From the NCBI RefSeq assembly GCF_016908325.1, contig NZ_JAFBDR010000021.1:1-64000 (forward strand): a stretch of 64,000 bases of DNA, given 5' to 3'. Source of the stretch: Aquibacillus albus (GTDB taxonomy: Bacteria; Bacillota; Bacilli; Bacillales; Amphibacillaceae). Below are positions 16,131 to 24,734 of the stretch, one piece after another (the first letter of the stretch is position 1; every line of letters starts with the position of its first letter). The notes under the pieces were generated by a model. The model did no database searches, was not told the origin of the DNA, and worked only from the letters and a program-made list of their open reading frames with translations. The position numbers and the translations under genes are program-made.

Positions 16131-17180
16131 TTATTTTATCCATTGACGAATAAGCTCTCTATTTCTTTTTTTAAATATTTCATTGTGTGAAGAAACCATT
16201 CCAACAGCAGTTGCATCGGGCTCTATAAATTGTTTTGCTTTATTGACAGCATTAGCAGCATCTTGAAAGGCTCCGGCTATTAAATTTAACTTTCCTTCAT
16301 GTGTTAAGATATCACCTGCTGCAAATAGACCTTGAATAGAGGATTCACTCATTGTACTCCCATCTATAAAATAATTGTCCACTAAGTTAATCTTTAACGG
16401 AGTATTTTCAAGGAGAGAAGCATCGCGATCAAATCCATGGTTTACGATTACATCATCAATGTCTACATAAAATACTTTATTGGTTTCCTGATTGGTCAAT
16501 TCAACCGTTTTTATAGACACACGGTCAACACTAGAAAGTAGCTTTGTAATTTTTGTTTGGAGCATGCAATCAACTGAGCTGTTTAATAATTTCGTGATAT
16601 TGGATTCATGACCAGTTAATGTATCTTTCCGATGTGCAAGGTACACTTTTTTAGCAATTGGTTCTACCTCATTAGCCCAATCAATTGCAGAATCTCCTCC
16701 TCCTGAAATAATCACTGTTTTATCCTTAAAGTAATGTAATGATTTAACTGTATAGTGTAAGTTAGAGATTTCATATTTTTCTGCACCTTCAATTTCCAGC
16801 TTATGCGGCTTTAATATTCCACTACCAGTTGCAATAATGATGGTTTTAGAGAGATGTTCGCTGCCTGAAGCTGCTTTTAAAACAAACACCCCGTTTTCAT
16901 TTTTTGAGATCGACGTCACTCTTTCATTTAACACAACTTCTGGATCAAAGGTTAATCCTTGGTTTACAAGCTGCTCAATTAATTGAGCACCTGTGATAGG
17001 GGGTAATCCTCCAACATCCCATATCATTTTTTCAGGATATACATGGATCTTCCCGCCAAGCTGCGGCTGGAATTCAATTACCTTTGTTTTCATTTCACGA
17101 AGTCCACTATAAAAGGATGAATAAAGCCCGGCTGGTCCACCACCAATTATTGTTACATCAAAGATTTCATTTTCATTCAA
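16131..17180 (-). CDS. Type 2 ferredoxin/flavodoxin-NADP+ reductase (YcgT/YumC-like)
   Basis: 349 aa from TTG 17180, placed by GGAGGAG eight bases upstream; an upstream in-frame ATG at 17231 would precede that site. Thioredoxin-reductase-like fold without a redox CxxC: FAD motif DVTIIGGGPAGLYSSFYSG at the N-terminus, NADPH motif VIISGGGDSAIDWANE in the middle, and the C-terminal FAAGDILTHEGKLNLIAGAFQDAANAVNKAK typical of YumC/YcgT enzymes. These transfer electrons from NADPH to ferredoxin or flavodoxin. It is divergent from the siderophore ATPase with a perfect Fur box between, and convergent with the iron permeases. A role in reductive iron release or Fe-S supply under iron starvation is a fair inference. 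Confidence 0.9.
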   Translation of the reverse strand: MNENEIFDVTIIGGGPAGLYSSFYSGLREMKTKVIEFQPQLGGKIHVYPEKMIWDVGGLPPITGAQLIEQLVNQGLTFDPEVVLNERVTSISKNENGVFVLKAASGSEHLSKTIIIATGSGILKPHKLEIEGAEKYEISNLHYTVKSLHYFKDKTVIISGGGDSAIDWANEVEPIAKKVYLAHRKDTLTGHESNITKLLNSSVDCMLQTKITKLLSSVDRVSIKTVELTNQETNKVFYVDIDDVIVNHGFDRDASLLENTPLKINLVDNYFIDGSTMSESSIQGLFAAGDILTHEGKLNLIAGAFQDAANAVNKAKQFIEPDATAVGMVSSHNEIFKKRNRELIRQWIK

Positions 17181-17224
17181 CGTTCTCACTCCTCCATGTA
17201 TGTATGCGCATATAAAAATAACGG

Positions 17225-17252
17225 TTGACAAACTTTAGTATTATAGTATTAT
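17225..17252 (+). promoter_or_regulatory. Promoter of the second siderophore importer
   Basis: TTGACA at 17225-17230 and TATTAT at 17247-17252, 16-base spacing, followed after 11 bases by the Fur box. On the other strand a TATAAT at 17240-17245 may serve the divergent reductase gene. Confidence 0.65.
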
Positions 17253-17263
17253 TGTAAGCGACA

Positions 17264-17280
17264 TTGATAATCATTATCAA
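17264..17280. promoter_or_regulatory. Fur box (perfect palindrome)
   Basis: TTGATAATCATTATCAA is an exact inverted repeat around a central C and fits the Fur 7-1-7 core. It lies between the divergent reductase and siderophore ATPase genes and probably controls both. Confidence 0.92.
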
Positions 17281-17316
17281 CAAAGTTTTTAAAAAACTTC
17301 AAATGGAGGATTCTTT

Positions 17317-18162
17317 ATGGTTCGCCTATTTACAGATCAATTACATATTGGCTACGGTGAACGCTTAATTGTAAAAGATATGACGATTGAAATTCCCGAT
17401 CAAAAAATTACAACGATTATTGGTTCAAATGGATGTGGGAAGTCAACGTTACTTAAGGCTATTACGCGGATTATCTCCCATCAATCTGGTACCATTATTT
17501 TAGATGGCCAAAGTATTTCAAAGGAAGGTACAAAAACCCTCGCGAAAAAAATGGCGATCTTACCGCAAACACCTGAAAGTGCTGCTGGACTAACAGTGGG
17601 TGAGTTGGTCTCTTACGGCAGGTTTCCTTATCAAAAGGGGTTTGCGCGCCTAACAAAAAAAGACTTAGAGGTCATTCACTGGGCTCTTGAAGTGACGGGA
17701 ATTGAGGAGTTTAAATATCGTCCTGTCGATGCATTATCAGGGGGACAACGTCAACGTGTATGGATTGCAATGGCATTAGCACAAGAAACAGACATGATTT
17801 TCCTTGATGAACCAACGACATATTTAGATATGGCTCATCAGTTAGAGGTTCTTGAATTGCTGGAAAAGTTAAATGAGGTCCAAGGGAGAACAATCGTTAT
17901 GGTTCTTCATGATTTAAACCAAGCAGCACGTTTTGCGGACTATATTATTGCGTTAAAAGATGGTCAAATCGTCAAAGAGGGCACAAGTGAAGAAGTCATT
18001 AAGCGAGACGTGCTTAAAGATGTGTTTCAAATTGATGCTGAAATAGGCCGAGATCCTCGAACAAATAAACCGATGTGTGTAACGTACAATTTACTTAAAG
18101 GGGAAGATTTACATGAAAAAGCTACTAGTACCATTTCTACTGCTGTTCATACTTATTCTTAG
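17317..18162 (+). CDS. Iron-siderophore ABC transporter ATP-binding protein (FecE/YusV-like)
   Basis: 281 aa. Walker A GSNGCGKST, Q-loop in AILPQTPESAAG, signature LSGGQRQR, Walker B MIFLDEPT, switch histidine in VLHDLNQAARFAD. Typical length and ending (PRTNKPMCVTYNLL) of FhuC/FecE/YusV proteins. It is the first gene of a Fur-controlled operon ATPase-binding protein-permease-permease. Its 3' end overlaps the next gene by 50 bases, more than usual. In B. subtilis, YusV energises several siderophore permeases. Because the ATPase of the upstream cluster is broken, this one probably serves both importers of the window. RBS ATGGAGG precedes ATG 17317. Confidence 0.93.
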   Translation: MVRLFTDQLHIGYGERLIVKDMTIEIPDQKITTIIGSNGCGKSTLLKAITRIISHQSGTIILDGQSISKEGTKTLAKKMAILPQTPESAAGLTVGELVSYGRFPYQKGFARLTKKDLEVIHWALEVTGIEEFKYRPVDALSGGQRQRVWIAMALAQETDMIFLDEPTTYLDMAHQLEVLELLEKLNEVQGRTIVMVLHDLNQAARFADYIIALKDGQIVKEGTSEEVIKRDVLKDVFQIDAEIGRDPRTNKPMCVTYNLLKGEDLHEKATSTISTAVHTYS

Positions 18163-19111
18163 TGCATGTGGAAATAATTCATCAGAAGAAAATACAGAAG
18201 AAACAAATAACCCTGCAGAAGGTGCAAGTGAAACAACAGAAGACACATCCGAATCAACAGAAAATGAATCTAGTGAAACAGAGGCTGAAGAAGAAACATC
18301 AGGTACCATTACGTATGAATCTGAAAATGGACCTGTTGAAGTGCCAGCGGATCCACAACGTGTAGTTGTACTCTCCTCCTATGCCGGGAATGTTATGGCG
18401 TTAGACGTTCCGATAGTTGGGGTAGATGCATGGTCAATGGGGAATCCGCTTTATGAAGAGAAGCTAGAGGGTGTTGAAGAAGTATCAGAGGAAAATCTAG
18501 AAAAAATTATCGAGCTTAACCCAGATTTAATTATCGGACTAGCTAGTACAAAAAACCTTGATAAAATAAGTGAAATTGCCCCAACTGTTACGTTTACTTG
18601 GGGGAGCCATGATTACTTAACACAACATTTAGAAATCGGTAAAGTGTTAAACAAAGAAGAAGAAGCGCAAGCATGGATTGATGATTACAAACAACGCGCA
18701 CAAGCTTTAGGGGAAGAAGTTAAAGCTGAAATTGGAAAAGATGCAACAGTAACTGTTATTGAAAACTTTAATAAGGACTTATACGTGTTTGGAGATAATT
18801 GGGCACGCGGAACAGAGTTGCTTTATCAGGAAATGAAACTGAATATGCCTGAAAAGGTAAAAGAAACGGCTTTAGAACCTGGATATTATACACTCTCTTT
18901 GGAAGTTCTTCCTGAATTCGTAGGAGATTACTTAATTGTAAGTAAGACGGAAACAGATACTTCATTCTTGGAATCTGAAACATACAAAAACATTCCTGCT
19001 GTTAAAAATAACCAAGTTTTTGTAGCAGATGCAACGAAGTTCTATTTTAGTGACCCACTTACGTTGGAATATCAGCTAGAATTCTTTAGAGAAAATTTTC
19101 TTGGTAACTAA
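18113..19111 (+). CDS. Iron-siderophore ABC transporter substrate-binding lipoprotein (FeuA/YfiY-like)
   Basis: 332 aa. A short signal peptide with lipobox LSAC (Cys about residue 19), a spacer to about 60 dominated by E, T and S, then a type III binding fold: VEVPADPQRVVVLSSYAGNVMALDVPIVGVDAW, LNPDLIIGLASTKNL and the C-terminal lobe ending LEYQLEFF. Ligand not determinable; hydroxamate or catecholate siderophores are usual. RBS AAAGGGGAAG is inside the ATPase gene and precedes ATG 18113. It is the second gene of the Fur operon; a hairpin at 19155-19180 separates it from the permeases. Confidence 0.88.
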   Translation: MKKLLVPFLLLFILILSACGNNSSEENTEETNNPAEGASETTEDTSESTENESSETEAEEETSGTITYESENGPVEVPADPQRVVVLSSYAGNVMALDVPIVGVDAWSMGNPLYEEKLEGVEEVSEENLEKIIELNPDLIIGLASTKNLDKISEIAPTVTFTWGSHDYLTQHLEIGKVLNKEEEAQAWIDDYKQRAQALGEEVKAEIGKDATVTVIENFNKDLYVFGDNWARGTELLYQEMKLNMPEKVKETALEPGYYTLSLEVLPEFVGDYLIVSKTETDTSFLESETYKNIPAVKNNQVFVADATKFYFSDPLTLEYQLEFFRENFLGN

Positions 19112-19154
19112 TTAATCGTAGGCTTAATAGCAAGGCTACAAGGCTAGGATAACT

Positions 19155-19180
19155 AGGATGACTCATATTTGGGTCATCCT
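19155..19180 (+). other. Hairpin in the gap between binding-protein and permease genes
   Basis: AGGATGAC (19155-19162) pairs with GTCATCCT (19173-19180), without a clear T-run after it. As in the first siderophore cluster, a hairpin directly follows the binding-protein gene, consistent with mRNA stabilisation or partial termination to favour that subunit. Confidence 0.4.
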
Positions 19181-19243
19181 ATACTTGTTATTATGACCAA
19201 GTTTTGATACATCCTCATTCTTAAAAAGAAAGATGCGATAAAT

Positions 19244-20251
19244 ATGGTAAAACGATCAACTTCCATTCCATTTTTATATAAATTTCTCATAGGTCTCTTT
19301 GTACTTATTAGTTCCTTTTTTATTTCAATGGTGGTAGGTGCGGCTGATACAAGTCTAAAAGATGCATGGAACGCTATTATATCTAACACAGTGACTGACA
19401 CAGTTATTATGCTGAATGAAATTCGTTTACCACGTGTAATAGCCGCTATATTTGTTGGTGCTGCTTTAGCAGTTTCAGGAGCAATTATGCAAGGAGTTAC
19501 GAGAAATCCTCTAGCAGACCCCGGTTTACTAGGTTTAACAGCAGGTGCCAATGCGGCCCTTGCTTTAACCATTGCTCTTATTCCTTACGCTAACTATTTT
19601 TGGATTACAATTGTGTGTTTTATAGGTGCTGCGGTAGGTACGATTTTAGTTCTAGGAATTGGCTCGATGAGAAGAGGTGGATTTTCTCCATTTCGGCTTG
19701 TGTTAGCAGGAGCTGCAGTATCTGCGTTCCTTCATGCTATTACGGAGTGGATTGGCCTTTATTTTAGGATTTCGAAAGATGTTTCGATGTGGACTGCTGG
19801 AGGGTTAATTGGAACCACATGGGGGCAGCTTCAAATGATTGTCCCCTTTATAATCATTAGTATTGTCATTTCTATTTTTCTAGCGAAACAGCTAACCATA
19901 CTTAGTTTAAATGAAGAGGTTGCAATAGGATTAGGACAAAATATAATTAGAGTGAAATATATGTTGTTCATCATCATTATTTTATTAGCAGGTACATCTG
20001 TGGCATTAGTAGGTAACATAGCGTTTGTTGGCTTAATGATTCCTCATATCGTTCGAGGGATAGTTGGAACGGATTATCGTTTTATTTTGCCTATGTCAGC
20101 TGTCGCTGGTGCAACGTTCATGCTATTAGCTGACACACTAGGCAGGACGATTAATGCACCTTTTGAAACACCTGTTGCCGCCATCGTATCTATTTTGGGG
20201 CTTCCTTTCTTCCTGCTAATTGTTAGAAAAGGAGGAAATGCATTCTCATGA
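19244..20251 (+). CDS. FecCD-family iron-siderophore ABC permease (subunit 1)
   Basis: 335 aa multi-spanning permease: LNEIRLPRVIAAIFVGAALAVSGAIMQGVTRNPLADPGLLGLTAGANA, then GLGQNIIRVKYML and GNIAFVGLMIPHIVRGIVGTDYRFILPMSAVAGA (ATPase-coupling region), ending PVAAIVSILGLPFFLLIVRKGG. The ATG overlaps nothing upstream and has a modest AAAGAAAG site. It partners with the next gene, which it overlaps by 4 bases. It belongs to the FeuB/YfiZ-like branch by overall appearance. Confidence 0.9.
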   Translation: MVKRSTSIPFLYKFLIGLFVLISSFFISMVVGAADTSLKDAWNAIISNTVTDTVIMLNEIRLPRVIAAIFVGAALAVSGAIMQGVTRNPLADPGLLGLTAGANAALALTIALIPYANYFWITIVCFIGAAVGTILVLGIGSMRRGGFSPFRLVLAGAAVSAFLHAITEWIGLYFRISKDVSMWTAGGLIGTTWGQLQMIVPFIIISIVISIFLAKQLTILSLNEEVAIGLGQNIIRVKYMLFIIIILLAGTSVALVGNIAFVGLMIPHIVRGIVGTDYRFILPMSAVAGATFMLLADTLGRTINAPFETPVAAIVSILGLPFFLLIVRKGGNAFS

Positions 20252-21258
20252 TTGATCCTAACCTTATTAAAAAGCAACGCATTATCCTTCTTTTGTTAAT
20301 AGGGGCTATATTCCTAACAATGATTGTTAGTATGGGTTTGGGCTATTCAAGTGTATCTTATGATCGGTTAATCCCAATTATTTTAGGAGAAGGGACATTT
20401 AAAGAAGAATTTGTCCTATTTTCTATTCGATTACCACGAATATTTATTACATTGTTGGCGGGGATGGCGCTGGCGGTCTCAGGTGCTATCTTACAAGGAA
20501 TAACCAGAAATGACCTGGCTGATCCAGGAATAATTGGGATAAATGCTGGAGCTGGTGTGGGAATTGCAGCATTCTTTTTATATTTTCCAATCGAGGCTGG
20601 ATCATTTGTCTATGTGCTTCCCTTGGTTGCCTTTATAGGTGCTTTGCTTACAGCTTTTCTCATTTACATTTTTTCTTATAGTAAGCAGAGTGGTTTACAG
20701 CCTGTTAAGTTAGTTTTGATAGGAATTGGTTTTTCCATGGCTTGTTCGGGAGCCATGGTTATCCTTATTTCTTCTGCAGAACGCCAAAAGGTAGACTTTA
20801 TTGCGAAATGGTTAGCAGGGAATATATGGGGAACAGATTGGCCATTTATTTTAGCTATTCTTCCTTGGATCATAATTCTTATCCCGTTTACTTTATATAA
20901 AGCAAACCGGTTAAATCTATTGGGGTTAAGTGAACCAGTTGCAATTGGAGTCGGGGTATCTATAGAAAGAGAGAGGCTTGTTCTGTTATTAACAGCTGTA
21001 GCTTTAGCAGCGGCTGCTGTGTCTGTAACAGGCGGTATTGCCTTTATTGGTCTAATGGCTCCACATATTGCAAAAAGCTTAGTGGGTCCTAGAAATCAAC
21101 TGTTTATGCCAATTGCTATTCTTGTCGGTGGATGGCTGTTGTTACTTGCTGATACAATTGGACGTAATATAGTTGAACCTGCTGGGATCGCTGCAGGTAT
21201 AATGACTGCCTTAATTGGGGCTCCATATTTTATTTATCTATTATTACGAAAATCATAA
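20248..21258 (+). CDS. FecCD-family iron-siderophore ABC permease (subunit 2)
   Basis: 336 aa. Marks: FSIRLPRIFITLLAGMALAVSGAILQGITRNDLADPGIIGINAGAGVG, GIAFIGLMAPHIAKSLVGPRNQLFMPIAILVGG, and the tail AAGIMTALIGAPYFIYLLLRKS. RBS AAAGGAGG lies within the upstream gene. It is the last gene of the Fur-controlled operon, closed by the terminator at 21317-21368. Confidence 0.9.
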   Translation: MIDPNLIKKQRIILLLLIGAIFLTMIVSMGLGYSSVSYDRLIPIILGEGTFKEEFVLFSIRLPRIFITLLAGMALAVSGAILQGITRNDLADPGIIGINAGAGVGIAAFFLYFPIEAGSFVYVLPLVAFIGALLTAFLIYIFSYSKQSGLQPVKLVLIGIGFSMACSGAMVILISSAERQKVDFIAKWLAGNIWGTDWPFILAILPWIIILIPFTLYKANRLNLLGLSEPVAIGVGVSIERERLVLLLTAVALAAAAVSVTGGIAFIGLMAPHIAKSLVGPRNQLFMPIAILVGGWLLLLADTIGRNIVEPAGIAAGIMTALIGAPYFIYLLLRKS

Positions 21259-21316
21259 ACAAGTGTTATTGAGGCAGTATATAAAGAAAAGGAGTAAGAA
21301 GTGAGAATAGAGCTTA

Positions 21317-21368
21317 GGGAGCTTCACTGCAACTGCTGAGTGTCAATTTGGTGTTTGCTCCCGTTTTT
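21317..21368 (+). terminator. Terminator of the second siderophore operon
   Basis: GGGAGC (21317-21322) pairs with GCTCCC (21357-21362), with inner CAC/GTG pairs, followed by GTTTTT. Confidence 0.65.
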
Positions 21369-21396
21369 ACTCAATTGCTATAGATAACCTATATTT

Positions 21397-21753
21397 TTAA
21401 CTATCCGATACAAGCTCTATCGTATACGTAGCTCTATCCGTAATTAAGGAAAATTTTGATTCATTAAACTGATATAATGTAGAATCTTCTAGTGGTATTT
21501 CATAATGAGCTGATGGAAGCTGTTGAAAATCCTGTCCATCGGTATGAATTTTCCCTGGCCCATTTAATTGTAAAGCATGCATAGGCTCATAATCATCGAT
21601 TCTTCTTGTGTCTCTTGAATAGGAAATGGAGTTTAGCTCCATTAATGTATCATCATAGTCATGCAGTTCACGTTTTGAAATTCTAATTTTTTCTCCGTTC
21701 CATTGTTGTAACAATTCATTAAATTCTTCAACTGATAAGTACTGCTGCTTCAT
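21397..21753 (-). CDS. Hypothetical protein, about 118 aa
   Basis: Start chosen at the second of two adjacent ATGs (21753) because AGGAGGG lies six bases upstream; the frame is open further to 21783. Soluble, acidic and beta-rich in appearance: MKQQYLSVEEFNELLQQW at the N-terminus, then alternating strands ending LITDRATYTIELV. No signal peptide, membrane helix, cysteine cluster or nucleotide-binding motif. It is convergent with the siderophore operon and divergent from the CNNM gene, with its own upstream region. I do not recognise the family and give no function. Confidence 0.65.
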   Translation of the reverse strand: MKQQYLSVEEFNELLQQWNGEKIRISKRELHDYDDTLMELNSISYSRDTRRIDDYEPMHALQLNGPGKIHTDGQDFQQLPSAHYEIPLEDSTLYQFNESKFSLITDRATYTIELVSDS

Positions 21754-21893
21754 CATAATCCCTCCTATATTTATACTTTCCAAGCAAGACGTAATAATAC
21801 AGTGATTTTTATATAAAAAAATTTATGTTGAATAAACGATTGCAATATAAAGCACGATAACTATACGAAGAAAAATAGAGGGGGAACAATCTA

Positions 21894-23111
21894 ATGATTC
21901 TTGCAATCCTCTTTTTAATATTTGTTTCCTTTTTCTTTTCCGGAAGTGAAACAGCACTAACCGCCACGAATAGAATGAGGCTTCAAACGAAGGCAAAAAA
22001 TAATGATAAAAAAGCGCAAAAGCTTTTAGATATGATTTCTAAGCCAAGTCAATTTATAACCACAATACTAATCGGAAACAATATTGCGAATATATTACTT
22101 CCGACACTGGTAACAATGCTAGCGATTGACCAAGGGTTCAGCATTGGCATCGCTTCTGCAATATTAACGATTGTTATTATTATTTTTTCAGAAGTTATCC
22201 CTAAATCTGTAGCAGCAGCTTTTCCTGATCGAATTTCTCTACTCGTCTACCCGGTTATACGGTTTTTTGTTATCATTTTCAGACCTATTACGGCTGTACT
22301 TAATGGGATGACGGGAGTAATCACACGAGCACTTTCTAAAGGACAAAATGATGACGTGTCTGTATCAAAAGAGGAATTACGAGCAATGGTTGATATAGCT
22401 GATTCAGAAGGAACGTTTAAGGAGGAAGAATCGCTTCGAATTAAAGGGGTACTTGATTTTTATAATTTAAATGTCAAAGATGTATTAAAAACACCTAGAG
22501 TAAAAATCGTAGCGCTTCCGAGCACAGCATCTTATGAAGAGGTTAGGGATATTGTGATTAAACACCCATTTTCACGATATCCGTTATATAAGAAGGATAT
22601 TGATCACATCACTGGTGTGTTTCATGGTAAGTATTTGATCCCGTGGTCAACAGAACCAGAAAGATCCCTGAAATCCTACAGCGATATGGACCCTTTAATC
22701 GTGTATGAATTTCATTCGATTGAATGGGTTTTTCGGCAGATGACGAAAAAGAAAAAGCATATGGCTATTGTAATAGACGAATATGGTGGAACAGAAGGAA
22801 TACTAACACATGAGGATATTATTGAAGCTATGATTGGTTTAGAAATTGAAGACGAAACGGATAACCATGATTCAATTGTTGAAAAAATTACAGACACCGA
22901 AATTATTTGCGATGGGAAAATTACACTACATCGATTAAATTCAACGTTTGATACAGACATACCAGAGGAAGAGGATGTACTTGCAGGGTATATTCTAAAA
23001 GAATTAAATGAGTTTCCTAAAGAGGGTGAAACATTGGAAAGAAATAATCTGACGTTTAAAATTCTTGAAATAGAAGGTAGAACAATTAAAAAGGTTCAAA
23101 TTATTAAATAG
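21894..23111 (+). CDS. CNNM/HlyC-CorC family membrane protein (DUF21-CBS-CorC_HlyC)
   Basis: 405 aa. Order of parts: DUF21 transmembrane domain (residues 1-140, FSGSETALTATNRMRLQTKAK and ILIGNNIANILLPT), a CBS pair (about 190-310, VLKTPRVKIVALPSTASYEEVRDIVIKHPFSRYPLY and KKKHMAIVIDEYGGTEGILTHEDIIEAMIG), and a C-terminal CorC/HlyC domain (about 330-405). In Bacillus, related proteins (MpfA/YhdP) export magnesium; others have unproven roles. EYGGTEGILT is the conserved nucleotide-binding CBS segment. RBS AGGGGG precedes ATG 21894. Monocistronic by context. Confidence 0.88.
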   Translation: MILAILFLIFVSFFFSGSETALTATNRMRLQTKAKNNDKKAQKLLDMISKPSQFITTILIGNNIANILLPTLVTMLAIDQGFSIGIASAILTIVIIIFSEVIPKSVAAAFPDRISLLVYPVIRFFVIIFRPITAVLNGMTGVITRALSKGQNDDVSVSKEELRAMVDIADSEGTFKEEESLRIKGVLDFYNLNVKDVLKTPRVKIVALPSTASYEEVRDIVIKHPFSRYPLYKKDIDHITGVFHGKYLIPWSTEPERSLKSYSDMDPLIVYEFHSIEWVFRQMTKKKKHMAIVIDEYGGTEGILTHEDIIEAMIGLEIEDETDNHDSIVEKITDTEIICDGKITLHRLNSTFDTDIPEEEDVLAGYILKELNEFPKEGETLERNNLTFKILEIEGRTIKKVQIIK

Positions 23112-23121
23112 TTCTGTTAGA

Positions 23122-23158
23122 AATAGCTTATCTGTGTATGCGGGGTAGGCTATTTTGA
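23122..23158 (+). terminator. Probable terminator after the CNNM gene
   Basis: AATAGCTTATC (23122-23132) pairs with GGTAGGCTATT (23144-23154) with two G-T pairs, followed by a short T-run. Confidence 0.5.
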
Positions 23159-23252
23159 GGTTCTCAGGAAGAGGAAAAAAATTATCGTTTATAGATAGAG
23201 CTTTTATGTTAAACTAACAAATAGTTTAGCGAAAAAGAGGTTAAAAGATACC

Positions 23253-24620
23253 ATGAAACTTTTATCAAAGGAAAATAAGATTTCTAATCAATTATCTACC
23301 ATCCATCTCATTGTGATTTATTATTTACTGGCTATAAGTATTTCTACCTTATTACTTAGTATACCGTTACTTCATAGTCCGGGAATTGAACTTTCGTTTA
23401 TTGATACCCTATTTACTGCCGTAAGTGCGATAAGTGTCACTGGGTTAACTGTTGTCTCAACTGCAGAAACCTTTAATGCCTATGGGAAAATTGCCATTGC
23501 TTTTATCTTGCAGTTAGGTGGAATTGGGATCATGACCCTAGGAACCTTTATTTGGGTTCTGTTGGGGAAAAAGATTGGGTTACGTGGCAGGCAACTAATT
23601 AGAATTGATCAAAATAGTAGAAATTTGTCTGGTCTCGTTAAATTAATGTTAAAGATTTTTAAAATCATTCTAGTCATTGAATTGGTTGGAACGATAATTT
23701 TAAGTACATATTTTCTTAATTATTTCGATACTTGGCAAGAGGCTTTGTTACATGGTTTTTTTGGTGCTGTTAGTGCAACGACAAATGGTGGTTTTGATAT
23801 TACAGGTGCATCATTGATTCCGTTTGCTAATGATTATTTTGTTCAATTTGTAAACATTATTTTAATTATATTAGGTGCAATTGGATTTCCTGTTTTGATT
23901 GAAGTACAAGAATTAATGAAGGGGATGTACCAAGACACCAATGATAAATATAAGTTCTCCCTATTTACCAAGCTGACTACATTCACGTTTGTGGGACTTG
24001 TGCTGATTGGATGGCTATTAATTTATTTATTAGAACGAAATGCTTTTTTTGCAGACAAGACTTGGCATGAAACGTTGTTTTATAGCTTGTTTCAATCTGT
24101 AACATCGAGAAGTGGCGGATTATCCACCATGGATGTAAGTGAATTTTCCATGCCTACACTGATATTGACTTGTGGTTTAATGTTTATCGGTGCATCTCCA
24201 AGTAGTGTTGGTGGAGGTATTCGTACGACAACGTTCGCGATAATGCTTTTGGCTATATATAACTATGCAAAAGGAAATTCCTCGATTAAGGTGTTTGGAA
24301 GAGAAATTGACCCAGAAGATATTTCAAGATCTTTTATAGTCATTTCAACGGCTACGATGCTTTGTTTTATTGCGACAATCACCTTAGCATCATCAGAAAA
24401 TTTACCAATTATAACGATTTTATTTGAGGTTTCATCTGCGTTTGGGACGACGGGATTGTCGATGGGGATTACCCCAGATTTGTCTACTTTTGGGAAATGT
24501 GTCATTATGTTTCTTATGTTTATAGGAAGAATCGGCATTTTTTCTTTCTTGTTCATCTTAAGAGGAAAAGAAACGAAGGACATCTATCACTACCCTACAG
24601 AAAAAGTGATTATTGGATAA
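23253..24620 (+). CDS. Potassium uptake channel subunit, Ktr/Trk family (KtrB/KtrD-like)
   Basis: 455 aa with the four M1-P-M2 repeats of the Trk/Ktr/HKT superfamily. Pore-loop signatures: AVSAISVTGLTVVST (loop 1), GAVSATTNGGFDITG (loop 2), QSVTSRSGGLSTMDVSEFS (loop 3) and VSSAFGTTGLSMGITPDLS (loop 4). GASPSSVGGGIRTTTFAI is the region after loop 3. It forms a dimeric K+ channel gated by an octameric ring of a KtrA/KtrC-type RCK subunit. No RCK gene is adjacent, as is normal for KtrD in Bacillus. K+ uptake is the first response to hyperosmotic shock, so it fits with the opuA operon a little further on. A strong terminator follows. Confidence 0.92.
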   Translation: MKLLSKENKISNQLSTIHLIVIYYLLAISISTLLLSIPLLHSPGIELSFIDTLFTAVSAISVTGLTVVSTAETFNAYGKIAIAFILQLGGIGIMTLGTFIWVLLGKKIGLRGRQLIRIDQNSRNLSGLVKLMLKIFKIILVIELVGTIILSTYFLNYFDTWQEALLHGFFGAVSATTNGGFDITGASLIPFANDYFVQFVNIILIILGAIGFPVLIEVQELMKGMYQDTNDKYKFSLFTKLTTFTFVGLVLIGWLLIYLLERNAFFADKTWHETLFYSLFQSVTSRSGGLSTMDVSEFSMPTLILTCGLMFIGASPSSVGGGIRTTTFAIMLLAIYNYAKGNSSIKVFGREIDPEDISRSFIVISTATMLCFIATITLASSENLPIITILFEVSSAFGTTGLSMGITPDLSTFGKCVIMFLMFIGRIGIFSFLFILRGKETKDIYHYPTEKVIIG

Positions 24621-24626
24621 TGGAAG

Positions 24627-24664
24627 AGAGCGTTAAACTTTTTGATATTAACGCTCTTTTTCCT
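24627..24664 (+). terminator. Terminator of the potassium channel gene
   Basis: AGAGCGTTAA (24627-24636) pairs perfectly with TTAACGCTCT (24648-24657), followed by TTTTTCC. The frame that runs across it (24497-24721) is not a gene. Confidence 0.9.
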
Positions 24665-24734
24665 TGGTACCAAATTTGGAGCAAAGGATATAAAAGATTA
24701 GTAAAACTATTTCCAGGTTAAGTTTCATAAAAAG

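Noticed and set aside
24497-24721. 74-aa open frame overlapping the end of the potassium channel gene
   Set aside because: It reads through the channel gene's end and its terminator in another frame, with no start signals.
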